Assembly: GCA_002368665.1 (NCBI GenBank)
Contig: DFEK01000008.1
Location: 338,315 to 402,314, forward strand
Origin: Lachnospiraceae bacterium UBA3804
Lineage (GTDB): Bacteria; Bacillota; Clostridia; Lachnospirales; Lachnospiraceae
Length of the DNA stretch: 64,000 nt
Reading direction: 5' to 3'
A program made the translations under genes and the position numbers. Under the pieces are notes generated by a model, which was not told the DNA's origin, did no database searches, and worked only from the letters and a program-made list of their open reading frames with translations. The first letter of the stretch is position 1. Each line of letters opens with the position of its first letter. Of this stretch, positions 18,781 to 28,441 are shown one piece after another.

Positions 18781-19350
18781 ATGGAAACAAAGAGTATTAT
18801 GATCGTGGGTGTAGGCGGACAGGGAACACTGCTTACCAGCCGTATCCTCGGCGGAATCACCACCCATGCAGGATATGATGTAAAACTTTCCGAGGTTCAC
18901 GGAATGGCACAGCGTGGCGGTTCCGTAGTTACGTTCGTTCGTTACGGTGATAAGGTTAACGAGCCTATCGTAGAAGAAGGATGCGCAGATGTTTTAATCG
19001 CTTTCGAGAGACTCGAAGCACTGCGTTATGCACATTTCTTAAAAAAGGACGGCGTTTTGATCGTCAATGACCAGCGTATCGATCCGATGACCGTTGTAAC
19101 GGGTGCCGCAGAGTATCCGGAAGGTATCATTGAGGAACTTTCGGCAAAGTACAAAGTTATTTCCTTAGATGCCATGGCGGAAGCAAAGAAACTTGGAAAT
19201 TCCAGAGTTTTCAATACGATTATTGTCGGAGTCGCAGCTAAGCACATGGATTTTGCAAAGGAAGACTGGCTGACCGTAATCGAGAAAACCGTACCGCCCA
19301 AGACGGTGGACATCAATAAAAAAGCTTTCGAAGCTGGATTTGCCTTTTGA
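18781..19350 (+). CDS. iorB: indolepyruvate ferredoxin oxidoreductase, beta subunit
   Basis: A 189-residue gamma-type PFOR domain subunit that partners IorA. It opens with IMIVGVGGQGTLLTSRILGG, typical of these subunits, followed by VHGMAQRGGSV and VLIAFERLEALRY. The ATG at 18781, preceded by GGAGGTG within the iorA end, is the start; an upstream in-frame ATG at 18730 would overlap iorA and lacks an RBS. The pair supports fermentation of tryptophan, phenylalanine and tyrosine. Confidence 0.95.
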   Translation: METKSIMIVGVGGQGTLLTSRILGGITTHAGYDVKLSEVHGMAQRGGSVVTFVRYGDKVNEPIVEEGCADVLIAFERLEALRYAHFLKKDGVLIVNDQRIDPMTVVTGAAEYPEGIIEELSAKYKVISLDAMAEAKKLGNSRVFNTIIVGVAAKHMDFAKEDWLTVIEKTVPPKTVDINKKAFEAGFAF

Positions 19351-19509
19351 CACGACGGTAAGACGTCAACTCATTATTTTTCAGGAAAATGTCAAAAATC
19401 ATTTACAGAAATAACACAAAAAATCATTACACTGTGAATGTGTGCAAACAGCGACGGAAGCACCTGCGCTCAGACGTAAGGTGCACAGAACGCAGGAAAG
19501 GATGAAATT

Positions 19510-20811
19510 ATGATTTGGAATGAAGCAAGAGAATGTATGAGTCGCGATGAGATGCAGTCGATGCAGTCTGCACGTCTTCGCAAACTGGTTAATAACGTTT
19601 ATCACAATGTTGAGTTTTATCGCAAGAAAATGCAGGACCTTGGTCTTGAACCGGGAGATATCCGCGGAATTGAAGATATCGAGAAACTGCCTTTTACCAC
19701 CAAGACCGATTTAAGAGATAATTATCCGTTCGGCCTTTTGGCTGTGCCGCAGTCACAGATCGTTCGTGTACATGCATCGAGCGGAACCACAGGTAAAGCA
19801 ACGGTTGTCGCTTACACCAGAAAAGATATTGAACTTTGGCAGGAATGCGTAGCCAGAGATCTGATGATGTGCGGCGTCGGCAAGGATGACATTATCCAGG
19901 TTGCTTACGGATACGGTCTTTTCACCGGAGGCCTGGGACTTCATTACGGTGCAGAGAACTTAGGATGTACCACGGTTCCGATGTCTACCGGTAATACCAA
20001 GAGACTGGTTACCATGATGGAAGACTTCAAGGCTACGGCAATTGCCTGCACACCTTCTTATCTGCTTCATATTGCGGAAGTGATCGAAGAGATGGGTGCA
20101 AAGGATAAACTGTACTTAAAGACCGCAATCTGTGGTGCAGAGCCCTGGACGGAGAAGATGCGACTGCAGATTGAAGAGAAGATGGGTATTCATGCACATG
20201 ATATCTACGGTTTATCCGAAGTTTGCGGACCCGGTGTCGCATGTGACTGTGAATTCCATAAAGGACTTCATATTCAGGACGATCATTTCTTCGCGGAAAT
20301 CGTGGATCGTGATACCTTAAAACAGGTACCGGACGGAACCGTAGGAGAGCTGGTATTCACCACCCTTACCAAGGAAGGTATGCCGCTTCTTCGTTATCGC
20401 ACCAAGGACTTGACCAGCATCGATCATTCTCCCTGTGAATGCGGACGTACAACGCCGAGAATCTCCAGATTCAAAGGCAGAAGCGATGATATGCTCATCA
20501 TCCGCGGCGTGAACGTATTCCCGTCTCAGGTGGAAACCGCACTTCTTGAAATTGCGGGCGTGACACCTCATTACTTAATGATTGTTGATCGTGTCAACAA
20601 CCTCGACACCCTGGAAGTTCAGGTGGAAGTGGAAGAAAGCTTCTTCTCCGATGAAGTAAAAGAGATGGAGAACTTAACCAAGAAGATTGCAGCAGCACTG
20701 CAGAGCGCCATCTTAATCGCAGTGAAGGTAAAACTGGTAGAGCCGAGAACCCTGGAGCGTTCCGCAGGCAAATCCGTTCATGTAATCGACAAACGAGTAC
20801 TTGATGAATAA
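19510..20811 (+). CDS. paaK: phenylacetate-CoA ligase family protein
   Basis: A 433-residue adenylate-forming enzyme that interconverts aryl acetate and its CoA thioester with ATP/AMP. Motifs are the P-loop HASSGTTGKATVVAYT near 85-100, YGLSEVCGPG near 236, and YRTKDLTSI near 297 followed by the metal-type Cys pair HSPCECGR. Beside iorAB it can work in the direction of ATP gain from aryl-acetyl-CoA or in its activation. The 159-base gap before it holds no gene. RBS AGGAAAGG. Confidence 0.92.
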   Translation: MIWNEARECMSRDEMQSMQSARLRKLVNNVYHNVEFYRKKMQDLGLEPGDIRGIEDIEKLPFTTKTDLRDNYPFGLLAVPQSQIVRVHASSGTTGKATVVAYTRKDIELWQECVARDLMMCGVGKDDIIQVAYGYGLFTGGLGLHYGAENLGCTTVPMSTGNTKRLVTMMEDFKATAIACTPSYLLHIAEVIEEMGAKDKLYLKTAICGAEPWTEKMRLQIEEKMGIHAHDIYGLSEVCGPGVACDCEFHKGLHIQDDHFFAEIVDRDTLKQVPDGTVGELVFTTLTKEGMPLLRYRTKDLTSIDHSPCECGRTTPRISRFKGRSDDMLIIRGVNVFPSQVETALLEIAGVTPHYLMIVDRVNNLDTLEVQVEVEESFFSDEVKEMENLTKKIAAALQSAILIAVKVKLVEPRTLERSAGKSVHVIDKRVLDE

Positions 20812-20831
20812 GGATAAAGGGGGTATATGAT

Positions 20832-21260
20832 ATGTTTTTAAAACAGTTAACGGTTTTTTTGGAAAACAGAGAGGGCAGACTGGAAAGCGTAACGGACCTT
20901 CTTGCAAAGAACAACATTAATATCGCATGCCTCGCACTGGCAGATACCAGCGAGTACGGTGTACTTCGTCTGATCGTATCCGATCCGGACAGAGCCAAAG
21001 CCATTCTGAAGGAAGAGGGATATTCCTCCCGTCTTACGGAAGTCCTCGGCGTCCGCCTTGCACAGGAACCCGGAAGCGTAAGCAAACTGACCAAGGTACT
21101 TGCCGCAGAAGGCATTAACATCGAGTATATGTATACATTAAGCTCCAGCAAGGACTTCGGATCCATGATTTTAAAGGTTTCCGAAATTGAGAAGGCAAGT
21201 GATGTCGTGAAGAATTCCGGCATGGAACTTGTCGATCCCGAAGCGGCGTATGCACTGTAG
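20832..21260 (+). CDS. tandem ACT-domain protein
   Basis: A 142-residue protein made of two ACT domains (about 1-66 and 70-142; LTVFLENREGRLESVTDLL and the second EPGSVSKLTKVLA blocks). ACT domains bind amino acids, so this is a plausible allosteric sensor of aromatic amino acids for the iorAB-paaK set. It starts 20 bases after paaK, behind AAAGGGGG, and the iorAB-paaK-ACT order is widely conserved in anaerobes. Confidence 0.9.
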   Translation: MFLKQLTVFLENREGRLESVTDLLAKNNINIACLALADTSEYGVLRLIVSDPDRAKAILKEEGYSSRLTEVLGVRLAQEPGSVSKLTKVLAAEGINIEYMYTLSSSKDFGSMILKVSEIEKASDVVKNSGMELVDPEAAYAL

Positions 21261-21425
21261 TAACCGACAGCCGACAGGTATCACAAAAGAGTATAAATTC
21301 ACGTAAGATCAACTTATCAAAAAATGTTAAATTGTAATTAATAGTTTATATCAAGGATCCCAAAATGCCCGGTTAAGCAACAACAGAACAAATATTCGAT
21401 TTTTAATGTTTTTTTCAAACGAATA

Positions 21426-21463
21426 TGGTATAATAAAACTGCATCGGTTAACGGTGCAGTTTT
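21426..21463 (+). promoter_or_regulatory. extended -10 promoter with 5' stem-loop
   Basis: TGGTATAAT (21426-21434) is an extended -10. AAAACTGCA (21435-21443) pairs with TGCAGTTTT (21455-21463), so the transcript of the LRR lipoprotein gene would start with or inside a hairpin. There is no long T run after it, which argues against a terminator. Confidence 0.45.
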
Positions 21464-21485
21464 ATTGCGTTATGGAGAGAAAATA

Positions 21486-22511
21486 ATGAGAAAGATCGGA
21501 TTTTATGCCGTCGTTACGATTCTCGTATTAACGGGCGGATTGTGTCTGATTGGTTGCAATAAACCCGGAAATAAAGAAAATTCCGAACCGGAATCCGTCC
21601 GTTTGATCGTATGGGAAACACCTTCGGAGCCGGAAAGCATACCCGAGTCGGAACCGGAACCCGTACCCGTGAGATTAACGGATGAATTTGAAGTGATGTC
21701 CGATACGGAAGAAGTGGATCTTTCCGGAATCGATATCAGCAATCTCGATATGGAAACATTTCTTGCATCGATGACCAAACTGAAGAAACTGACTCTAAAG
21801 GACTGCGGTCTGGACAATGACGGCTATGCGGCTTTGCAGGATGCCCATCCGGATGTGCGAATGATCTGGGATATCAAGGTGAAGACCTATACCATTCCGA
21901 CGGATTCGGTCGGTTTTTCCACCTTACTGGCCAACGAGTTTCAGCCGCGTCTCGACGACGGGGATTGCAAATATCTGAAATACTGCACCGATATGGTTGC
22001 ATTGGATCTCGGCCACAATTACATTACAAATCTGGATTTTCTGGAGTATATGCCGAATCTTCGAGTGTTAATTTTGGTGGACAATTTCGATTCCCCGTCC
22101 AAAAGAGTCAGGCTTTCGGATATCTCCAAACTGAAGTATTGTCCGCATTTGCGTTATCTGGAACTTTTTGCCAACAATGTTTCGGACATGAGTGTGATTG
22201 CTGAATTAAAGGAACTGGAAGATCTGAATGTCTGTTACAACCCGGTGAATTCGGCCGAACCGTTTAAGGATTTACCGCATTTGCAGAAGCTGTGGATTTA
22301 CAATACATCCATTCCCTGGCAAGAGATTAACGAACTGAAGGAAATTTATCCCAATGTGAAAATCGTAACATCGGGAAACGGCTCCGTTGATCAGGGCTGG
22401 AGAGACGGCGATCATTACAAAGCCATGCGCAATATGGTCTCGCACAATGTCATGGATGAAGTCTATGCGTTTGAAGGGGGACCGGAAGTACCGAAAGAGG
22501 AAGAGGAATAA
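21486..22511 (+). CDS. leucine-rich repeat lipoprotein
   Basis: A 341-residue secreted lipoprotein. The ATG at 21486 follows GGAGAGA; the signal peptide ends in lipobox CLIGC. A Glu/Pro/Ser-rich linker (about 25-65) precedes leucine-rich repeats such as MTKLKKLTLKDCGLDN, MVALDLGHNYITNLDFL, LRYLELFANNVSDMSV and LEDLNVCYNPV, i.e. an internalin-type solenoid. The likely role is binding a surface ligand, not catalysis. pcrA starts 6 bases after its stop, so the two are probably co-transcribed although unrelated in role. Confidence 0.85.
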   Translation: MRKIGFYAVVTILVLTGGLCLIGCNKPGNKENSEPESVRLIVWETPSEPESIPESEPEPVPVRLTDEFEVMSDTEEVDLSGIDISNLDMETFLASMTKLKKLTLKDCGLDNDGYAALQDAHPDVRMIWDIKVKTYTIPTDSVGFSTLLANEFQPRLDDGDCKYLKYCTDMVALDLGHNYITNLDFLEYMPNLRVLILVDNFDSPSKRVRLSDISKLKYCPHLRYLELFANNVSDMSVIAELKELEDLNVCYNPVNSAEPFKDLPHLQKLWIYNTSIPWQEINELKEIYPNVKIVTSGNGSVDQGWRDGDHYKAMRNMVSHNVMDEVYAFEGGPEVPKEEEE

Positions 22512-22517
22512 TTACGA

Positions 22518-24848
22518 ATGCAGTTAGATCGATATTTAAACCCCGAACAATTAAATGCGGCCGAGACGCTTGACGGACCTGTACTGATTCTGGCCGGCGC
22601 CGGCAGCGGCAAAACCAGAACACTGACTTATCGCATTGCAAATCTGATCGACCATGGCGTGAATCCGTGGAATATCCTTGCAATCACTTTTACGAACAAG
22701 GCAGCGGGTGAGATGCGGACCCGTGTGGATGATATTGTGGGCTTCGGTTCGGACAGTATCTGGGTGGCAACCTTTCACTCGACATGCGTACGGATTTTAA
22801 GACGTTTTGCACAGAAACTCGGATACGATGATTCGTTTTCCATTTATGATGCGGATGATCAGAAGACATTGATGAAAAACATCTGCAAAGAGATGAACAT
22901 CGATACCAAGAAACTTAAGGAAAAAACGATCTTAAATACCATTTCCGCAAACAAGGACGAATTGGTAACACCCGAAGAGTACGACAGACTGGTGGGCTCC
23001 GATCCGATTGAGGGTAAAATTGCGGAGGCTTATCATATTTATCAGAATACGTTAAAGAAGAATAACGCGATGGATTTCGACGATCTGATTGTCAACTGCG
23101 TGAAGCTTTTTAAAGAGCATCCGGATGTTTTGGAAAGCTATCAGAATCGTTTCTTATACATTCATGTGGACGAGTATCAGGATACGAATACAGCACAATT
23201 TGAGCTGGTCCGCCTTTTGGCCGACAAGAACAGAAACCTTTGCGTGGTAGGTGACGACGACCAGTCCATCTACAAATTCCGCGGTGCCAATATCCACAAT
23301 ATTCTGGATTTCGAGAAGAACTATCCGGAAGCGAAGGTGATCAAACTTGAAGAGAATTACCGTTCCACGCAGAATATCTTAAATGCCGCGAATGCCGTTA
23401 TTGCCAACAATAAGCAGCGTAAGGATAAATCGCTTTGGACGAATAAGGGAGACGGTCACAAAGTACATTTCCGTTTACTGGAAAGCGGAAAGGAAGAGGC
23501 GGAGTTTATTGCGGAAGACATTGCAAGAAAAGTACGTCGTCATGAAGCAAGATATAAAGACTGTGCTGTTTTATACAGGACCAATGCACAGTCGCGTGAA
23601 CTCGAAGAGAGATTTTTATACGACAATATCGTTTATCAGATTGTGGGCGGACAGAATTTCTACGGACGAAAAGAAATCAAGGACTGTCTGGCATATCTTA
23701 AAACGATTGCCAACGGTAACGACGATCTGATGGTAAAGCGTATCATCAATGTTCCGAAACGCGGTATCGGAAATACCAGTATCGAAAAGGCACAGGCTTA
23801 TGCCGATCATAATGATCTTTCGCTTTTTGATGCCATTGCGCATGCGGACCGTATTCCCGGTCTCGGAAAGGCAGCGGCCAAAATGACGGAATTCGGTGAA
23901 ATGATCGAACGCCTGCGCGCCAGAGCAAACGAAGAAGGATATTATGACGATCTTCCGGAACTGATCGATGATGTATTAAATGAGACCGGTTATTTGGAAG
24001 ACCTTCGCATCTCCGATGACGATGAGGACAGAGACCGCATCGCAAACTTAGATGAAATGATTTCCAAGGCTGCGGTATTTGAACAGAAATACATGGATGA
24101 AAATCCCGAGAGCGAAAAGGGTCCTTCTCTTACGGATTTCTTAAATGAAGTCAGCCTGATTGCGGACATCGATAATGTTTCCGAGGAAAACGACAGGGTT
24201 CTTCTGATGACATTGCACGGAGCAAAGGGACTGGAATTCGACCATGTTTATATTGCGGGTATGGAAGACGGACTGTTCCCGGGAGAGGGCAATATCTTTG
24301 CCGGAGAAGAGGAACTGGAAGAGGAAAGACGTCTGGCATATGTCGGCATGACGAGAGCGAAAGAGGAACTGACGTTGACGGCAGCAGGCTACCGTTTCAT
24401 GCGCGGACAGCCGTCCAACAATCCGGTGAGTATGTTTGTACGGGAAATTCCGGAGGAATACATCGAAGGAAATCTGCCCAGAGTCAGAAGCAGGGAAAGT
24501 ATTGATTCATCCTACACAAGTAGTTGGAATAGTACGCCGCGTCAGAGTACTTCTGTCGGCGGTACGGGATACAGAAAGCCTTATGCACCTACCCCGAATA
24601 AAGATATTGCACCTTCGAAGAAGCCGTTTGCGGCGGTCAAGGGACTCGGTTCCCTTTCCAAGGGAAGCAGCATGGCTAATGCAGCAGTGGATTATTCGAT
24701 CGGTGACAGGGTCCGTCATGTGAAATTCGGCGAGGGTGTCGTAAAGGAAATGGAAAACAGAGACGGTTCCACATATGTGACCGTGGAGTTCGATACGGCC
24801 GGAGTCAGAGTACTGGCGGCGGCTTTCGCAAGACTGGTTAAATTGTAA
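22518..24848 (+). CDS. pcrA: ATP-dependent DNA helicase PcrA/UvrD
   Basis: A 776-residue superfamily 1A 3'-5' helicase for repair and replication-fork maintenance. Q motif LNPEQLNAAET near 8-18, Walker A AGAGSGKT near 28-35, Walker B HVDEYQDTN near 216, motif III GDDDQSIYKFRGA near 244, motif VI YVGMTRAKEEL near 611. The C-terminal tail has a Ser/Pro-rich linker and a Tudor-like domain (DRVRHVKFGEGVV) that binds RNA polymerase in PcrA. Confidence 0.95.
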   Translation: MQLDRYLNPEQLNAAETLDGPVLILAGAGSGKTRTLTYRIANLIDHGVNPWNILAITFTNKAAGEMRTRVDDIVGFGSDSIWVATFHSTCVRILRRFAQKLGYDDSFSIYDADDQKTLMKNICKEMNIDTKKLKEKTILNTISANKDELVTPEEYDRLVGSDPIEGKIAEAYHIYQNTLKKNNAMDFDDLIVNCVKLFKEHPDVLESYQNRFLYIHVDEYQDTNTAQFELVRLLADKNRNLCVVGDDDQSIYKFRGANIHNILDFEKNYPEAKVIKLEENYRSTQNILNAANAVIANNKQRKDKSLWTNKGDGHKVHFRLLESGKEEAEFIAEDIARKVRRHEARYKDCAVLYRTNAQSRELEERFLYDNIVYQIVGGQNFYGRKEIKDCLAYLKTIANGNDDLMVKRIINVPKRGIGNTSIEKAQAYADHNDLSLFDAIAHADRIPGLGKAAAKMTEFGEMIERLRARANEEGYYDDLPELIDDVLNETGYLEDLRISDDDEDRDRIANLDEMISKAAVFEQKYMDENPESEKGPSLTDFLNEVSLIADIDNVSEENDRVLLMTLHGAKGLEFDHVYIAGMEDGLFPGEGNIFAGEEELEEERRLAYVGMTRAKEELTLTAAGYRFMRGQPSNNPVSMFVREIPEEYIEGNLPRVRSRESIDSSYTSSWNSTPRQSTSVGGTGYRKPYAPTPNKDIAPSKKPFAAVKGLGSLSKGSSMANAAVDYSIGDRVRHVKFGEGVVKEMENRDGSTYVTVEFDTAGVRVLAAAFARLVKL

Positions 24849-24883
24849 TCCGTATATCCGCGCAAGTGAGGCGGAGCTTGAAA

Positions 24884-26383
24884 ATGGAGAAAGAGAAAGT
24901 TTACATCGCCATAGATTTAAAAAGTTTCTACGCCTCCGTAGAGTGTGTGGAACGCGGTCTGGATCCGCTTTCCACTAACCTTGTGGTGGCGGATGCATCA
25001 CGTACGGAGAAAACGATCTGTCTTGCGGTTTCGCCTTCTTTAAAGGCGTACGGTATTCCGGGAAGACCGAGACTTTTTGAAGTGGTTGAGAAGGTAAAGA
25101 TGGTTAATTCCAACCGTCTGGAACGCTTCCGCGCGAAGGAATTTGAAGGGAAATCTTATCTGGCGAAGGAACTGGATGCCAATCCGGGACTTGAGTTGGA
25201 TTACATTATAGCCAAACCTCAGATGGCTACCTATATGCGTTACAGCACGGATATCTATAAGATCTATCTGAAATATGTCGCACCGGAAGATATGCATGTT
25301 TATTCCTGCGACGAAGTTTTTCTGGATGTTACGAATTATCTCGGTATCTACAAAATGTCCCCGCACGATCTTGCCATGACCATCATTCGTGATGTGTTGT
25401 CCAATACGGGTATTACGGCAACGGCCGGGATCGGAACCAATATGTTCCTTTGCAAGATTGCCATGGATATCGTGGCGAAGCATATTCCCGCGGACAAGGA
25501 CGGCGTACGTATTGCGGAACTGGATGAAAGAACGTATCGAGAACAGCTTTGGGACCATACTCCGCTGACCGATTTCTGGCGTGTGGGCGCGGGAACGGTA
25601 CGAAGGCTGAAACGCCTGGGACTTTATACCATGGGCGATATAGCGCGTTATTCGGAGAATTACTCCGAGCAGTTGTACCGGGAGTTCGGCGTCAATGCGG
25701 AACTTCTGATCGATCATGCGTGGGGATGGGAGCCTTGTACGATCGAAGAGATTCAGTCGTACCGTCCCGAGAAAAACAGCCTAGGCGAGGGACAGGTGCT
25801 TTCGCGTCCGTATTCCTACGGGGAAGCGGAAGTGGTGGTTCGCGAAATGGCGGACAATCTGGCGTTAAATTTAACGGACAAAGGACTGATAACCAATCAG
25901 ATCACTTTGACGATCTGTTTTGATGTGGAGAGCCTGCAAAGGCCGGATATTATGGAACACTACAAGGGAGAGATCGGTGTGGACTGGTACGGCCGTCCCG
26001 CACCGAAGCATGCACACGGAACGTATAATCTCTCCCAATATACTTCCTCCGCCAAAATGATTACGGAAGGTGCCGTAAGTATCTTTCAGAGGACCGTGGA
26101 TGAAATCCTTTTGATCCGTAAAATTGCCATCGCGGCGCAAAATGTGATTTACAGGGAAGTTAAAGAGCAGGCCGAGCAGAAGGAAGAGCAGCTAAGTCTT
26201 TTCGTCGACTATGAAGCCAGAGAAAGGGAAGAGGCGGCGCTTAAGCGCGAACAGGCGCTGATGGAAGCTACCCTTTCCATTAAGAAAAAGTACGGCAAAA
26301 ACGCAATCCTGAAGGGCATCAATTTTGAAGAGGGTGCTACGGGACGCGAGAGAAACCGGCAGATCGGAGGACATAAAGCATGA
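24884..26383 (+). CDS. Y-family DNA polymerase (UmuC/DinB type)
   Basis: A 499-residue translesion polymerase. Catalytic acids are visible in AIDLKSFYASVE near the N-terminus and CDEVFLDVTNYL near 143. Palm, thumb and little-finger regions follow, and the tail is Glu/Lys-rich ending with a KYGKNAILKGINF motif seen in Firmicutes UmuC-like proteins. The ATG at 24884 is preferred (GAGGCGGAG upstream); an in-frame GTG at 24866 is the alternative. It overlaps the YolD-like gene by four bases. Confidence 0.9.
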   Translation: MEKEKVYIAIDLKSFYASVECVERGLDPLSTNLVVADASRTEKTICLAVSPSLKAYGIPGRPRLFEVVEKVKMVNSNRLERFRAKEFEGKSYLAKELDANPGLELDYIIAKPQMATYMRYSTDIYKIYLKYVAPEDMHVYSCDEVFLDVTNYLGIYKMSPHDLAMTIIRDVLSNTGITATAGIGTNMFLCKIAMDIVAKHIPADKDGVRIAELDERTYREQLWDHTPLTDFWRVGAGTVRRLKRLGLYTMGDIARYSENYSEQLYREFGVNAELLIDHAWGWEPCTIEEIQSYRPEKNSLGEGQVLSRPYSYGEAEVVVREMADNLALNLTDKGLITNQITLTICFDVESLQRPDIMEHYKGEIGVDWYGRPAPKHAHGTYNLSQYTSSAKMITEGAVSIFQRTVDEILLIRKIAIAAQNVIYREVKEQAEQKEEQLSLFVDYEAREREEAALKREQALMEATLSIKKKYGKNAILKGINFEEGATGRERNRQIGGHKA

Positions 26384-26772
26384 GCAATTACGATGATATT
26401 ATCGATCATGTGCATTTTCAGTCCGCCACAAGACCGCATATGTCATTGCATGACCGTGCGGCGCAGTTTGCCCCGTTTGCCGCGCTGGTGGGTTTTGATG
26501 CGGCAGTGGAAGAGACCGCCAGGCTGACGGATGAGAAGATTGTACTGGACGAAGATGTATGGAAAGGCATCAACCGGACCATCAATGAACTGAATCCGGG
26601 AGATTTAGTTAATATAACATATTTCATACCGGATGCGTTCAAATCCGGCGGAATGTATATACACACCTGCGGTACATTAAAGAAAACGGATTCTGTTGAG
26701 AAAATAATTATGTTAACCAACGAAACGAAAATACCGATAGCTGACATCTTTTCCATAGAAAAGCGACAATAA
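26380..26772 (+). CDS. YolD-like family protein
   Basis: A 130-residue protein whose RAAQFAPFAALVGFDAAVEETAR segment is typical of YolD-like proteins. These are encoded directly after Y-family polymerase genes in many Firmicutes and are thought to assist or control the polymerase. The ATGA overlap with the polymerase stop supports coupling. Confidence 0.85.
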   Translation: MSNYDDIIDHVHFQSATRPHMSLHDRAAQFAPFAALVGFDAAVEETARLTDEKIVLDEDVWKGINRTINELNPGDLVNITYFIPDAFKSGGMYIHTCGTLKKTDSVEKIIMLTNETKIPIADIFSIEKRQ

Positions 26773-26841
26773 TATTATGTAAACTAAATGGATTTTACAT
26801 ATAGACTTGCAGAGTAATTTAAACAGAAACGAGGTGACTGT

Positions 26842-27660
26842 ATGGAACCGACAATTTATACCGCCAAGGCCGGAAACGTGGAAATGCGTTATTTTACATT
26901 CGGAGAGGGCACAAAAGATATGATCATCCTTCCGGGACTCAGTCTGATCAGTGTAATGGAATCGGCGGAAGCGGTGGCGGGAGCTTATGAAATGTTTGCA
27001 AAAGAGTATCGCGTCTGGCTATTTGACCGTAGAGAGAATCTTCCGACGGGGTATTCCATACCGGATATGGCGGACGATACGGCGAAGGTCATGAAAGTGT
27101 TAAATATTCGAAATGCTTATGTTTTCGGCGCATCCCAGGGGGGAATGATTGCCACCTGCCTTGCTGCCGAATATCCGGATCTGGTCCGTAAGCTTATCCT
27201 GGCATCCACTGCGGCAACGGGAAAGGAACTGAGCGAAAACATTGTGATCAAAGGATGGATCAAACTGGCCGAGGAAAGAAAAATACGTGAACTGATTCTT
27301 TCTTTTCTGGAAATGAACTATACGAAAGAAACATTTCTTACATTAAAGGATTCCGTTTCGGATATGGAGAAGATGGTAGGGGAATCGGAGACAGAGCGGT
27401 TCATCTTTCTTGCAAAAACCACCGGGGCGTACTGTTTGTCGGATGAGGCAGGCAAAATAAAATGCCCCGTTCTGGTACTGGGTGCCTATGGTGACAGAAT
27501 ATTCGACAGCAGGGAGATGAAAGATCTTGCGGCAAAATGTCACGGCGATCTCTATTTATATGAGGGCTATTCGCATGCCGTTTATGATGAAGCTCCGGAT
27601 TATAAAGGACGGATCCTTGCCTTTTTTCATGATGATGCCGTGGAAGGAAAGAGTGTTTGA
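26842..27660 (+). CDS. alpha/beta hydrolase
   Basis: A 272-residue alpha/beta-hydrolase fold protein. The nucleophile elbow is FGASQGGM (Ser near 98), the oxyanion-hole region is ILPGLSL near 31, the acid is likely Asp in LGAYGDRIFDS near 216, and the histidine is YEGYSHAVYDE near 242. The substrate is unknown. RBS GAGGTG. It is monocistronic, between the repair pair and the infC promoter. Confidence 0.85.
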   Translation: MEPTIYTAKAGNVEMRYFTFGEGTKDMIILPGLSLISVMESAEAVAGAYEMFAKEYRVWLFDRRENLPTGYSIPDMADDTAKVMKVLNIRNAYVFGASQGGMIATCLAAEYPDLVRKLILASTAATGKELSENIVIKGWIKLAEERKIRELILSFLEMNYTKETFLTLKDSVSDMEKMVGESETERFIFLAKTTGAYCLSDEAGKIKCPVLVLGAYGDRIFDSREMKDLAAKCHGDLYLYEGYSHAVYDEAPDYKGRILAFFHDDAVEGKSV

Positions 27661-27663
27661 CTC

Positions 27664-27692
27664 TTGACAGATTGTATTCCGTATGGTAATTT
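27664..27692 (+). promoter_or_regulatory. infC operon promoter
   Basis: TTGACA (27664-27669), a 17-base spacer and TAATTT (27687-27692), placed immediately after the hydrolase stop. Confidence 0.75.
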
Positions 27693-27698
27693 ATTAAA

Positions 27699-27827
27699 GG
27701 TTTCAATAAAACAAAGCAGAGTTTCCACTCTCACCCTGCGGCAATAGGGCTTCAGGTGTTCATAAACGAAAGATACGCTTACAGGCGTTTAGTTTATTCA
27801 GTGGATACTTTGCGTATCCACTTTTTT
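27699..27827 (+). promoter_or_regulatory. infC-rpmI-rplT leader with attenuator
   Basis: A structured leader of about 130 bases precedes infC. It contains TCTCACC and GGGCTTCAGGTG blocks of the kind found in Firmicutes infC leaders, then a strong intrinsic terminator: GTGGATAC (27801-27808) with GTATCCAC (27814-27821) and six T. This fits autoregulation by ribosomal protein L20 through premature termination; assignment to a specific leader family needs a covariance search. Confidence 0.7.
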
Positions 27828-27849
27828 AATTCCTATGGAGGGTAAAGCC

Positions 27850-28356
27850 ATTACAGATTATAGTGTAAATGAACAGATTCGCGACAAAGAAGTACGTTTG
27901 ATCGGCGAGAACGGAGAGCAGCTCGGAATTATGAGCTCCAAAGAAGCACAGCATATTGCTGAAGAAGCAGGACTGGATTTGATTAAGATTGCTCCCACCG
28001 CAAACCCGCCTGTATGCAAGATTGCGGATTTCGGAAAGTTCCGTTATGAAATGGCAAGAAAGGAAAAAGACAACCGCAAGAAGCAGAAAGCTTTGGAGGT
28101 AAAGGAAATCCGTCTTTCTCCCAATATTGATACCAACGATTTAAATACAAAGATGTCTGCAGCCAGAAAGTTCTTGGCCAAAGGCGAGGAAGTTAAAGTT
28201 GTTCTTCGTTTCCGCGGACGTGAGATGGCGCATATGGCAAACAGCAAACACATTCTGGATGATTTTGCTACGGCCATGGAAGACATTTCGGTTGTAAAAA
28301 GACCTGCAAAGGTGGAAGGCAGAAGCATGATTCTGATTCTTGCAGCCAAGAAGTAA
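27850..28356 (+). CDS. infC: translation initiation factor IF-3
   Basis: A 168-residue initiation factor that binds the 30S subunit and checks start-codon choice. N-domain (VNEQIRDKEVRLIGENGEQLG), linker with KKQKALEVKEIRLSP, and C-domain (KVVLRFRGREMAH) are intact. I place the start at the ATT codon 27850 because GGAGGG (27837-27842) is spaced 7 bases before it; the in-frame ATG at 27835 overlaps that RBS. An AUU start is a known feature of infC that lets IF-3 repress its own translation. Confidence 0.93.
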   Translation: MTDYSVNEQIRDKEVRLIGENGEQLGIMSSKEAQHIAEEAGLDLIKIAPTANPPVCKIADFGKFRYEMARKEKDNRKKQKALEVKEIRLSPNIDTNDLNTKMSAARKFLAKGEEVKVVLRFRGREMAHMANSKHILDDFATAMEDISVVKRPAKVEGRSMILILAAKK

Positions 28357-28441
28357 AATTGATTTTAGCTGGTGAAACAGTTGAAATATATGAGTAGTAT
28401 CCGAATTATTTCGGTAAATGAATAACCAGGAGGAAAAAGAT

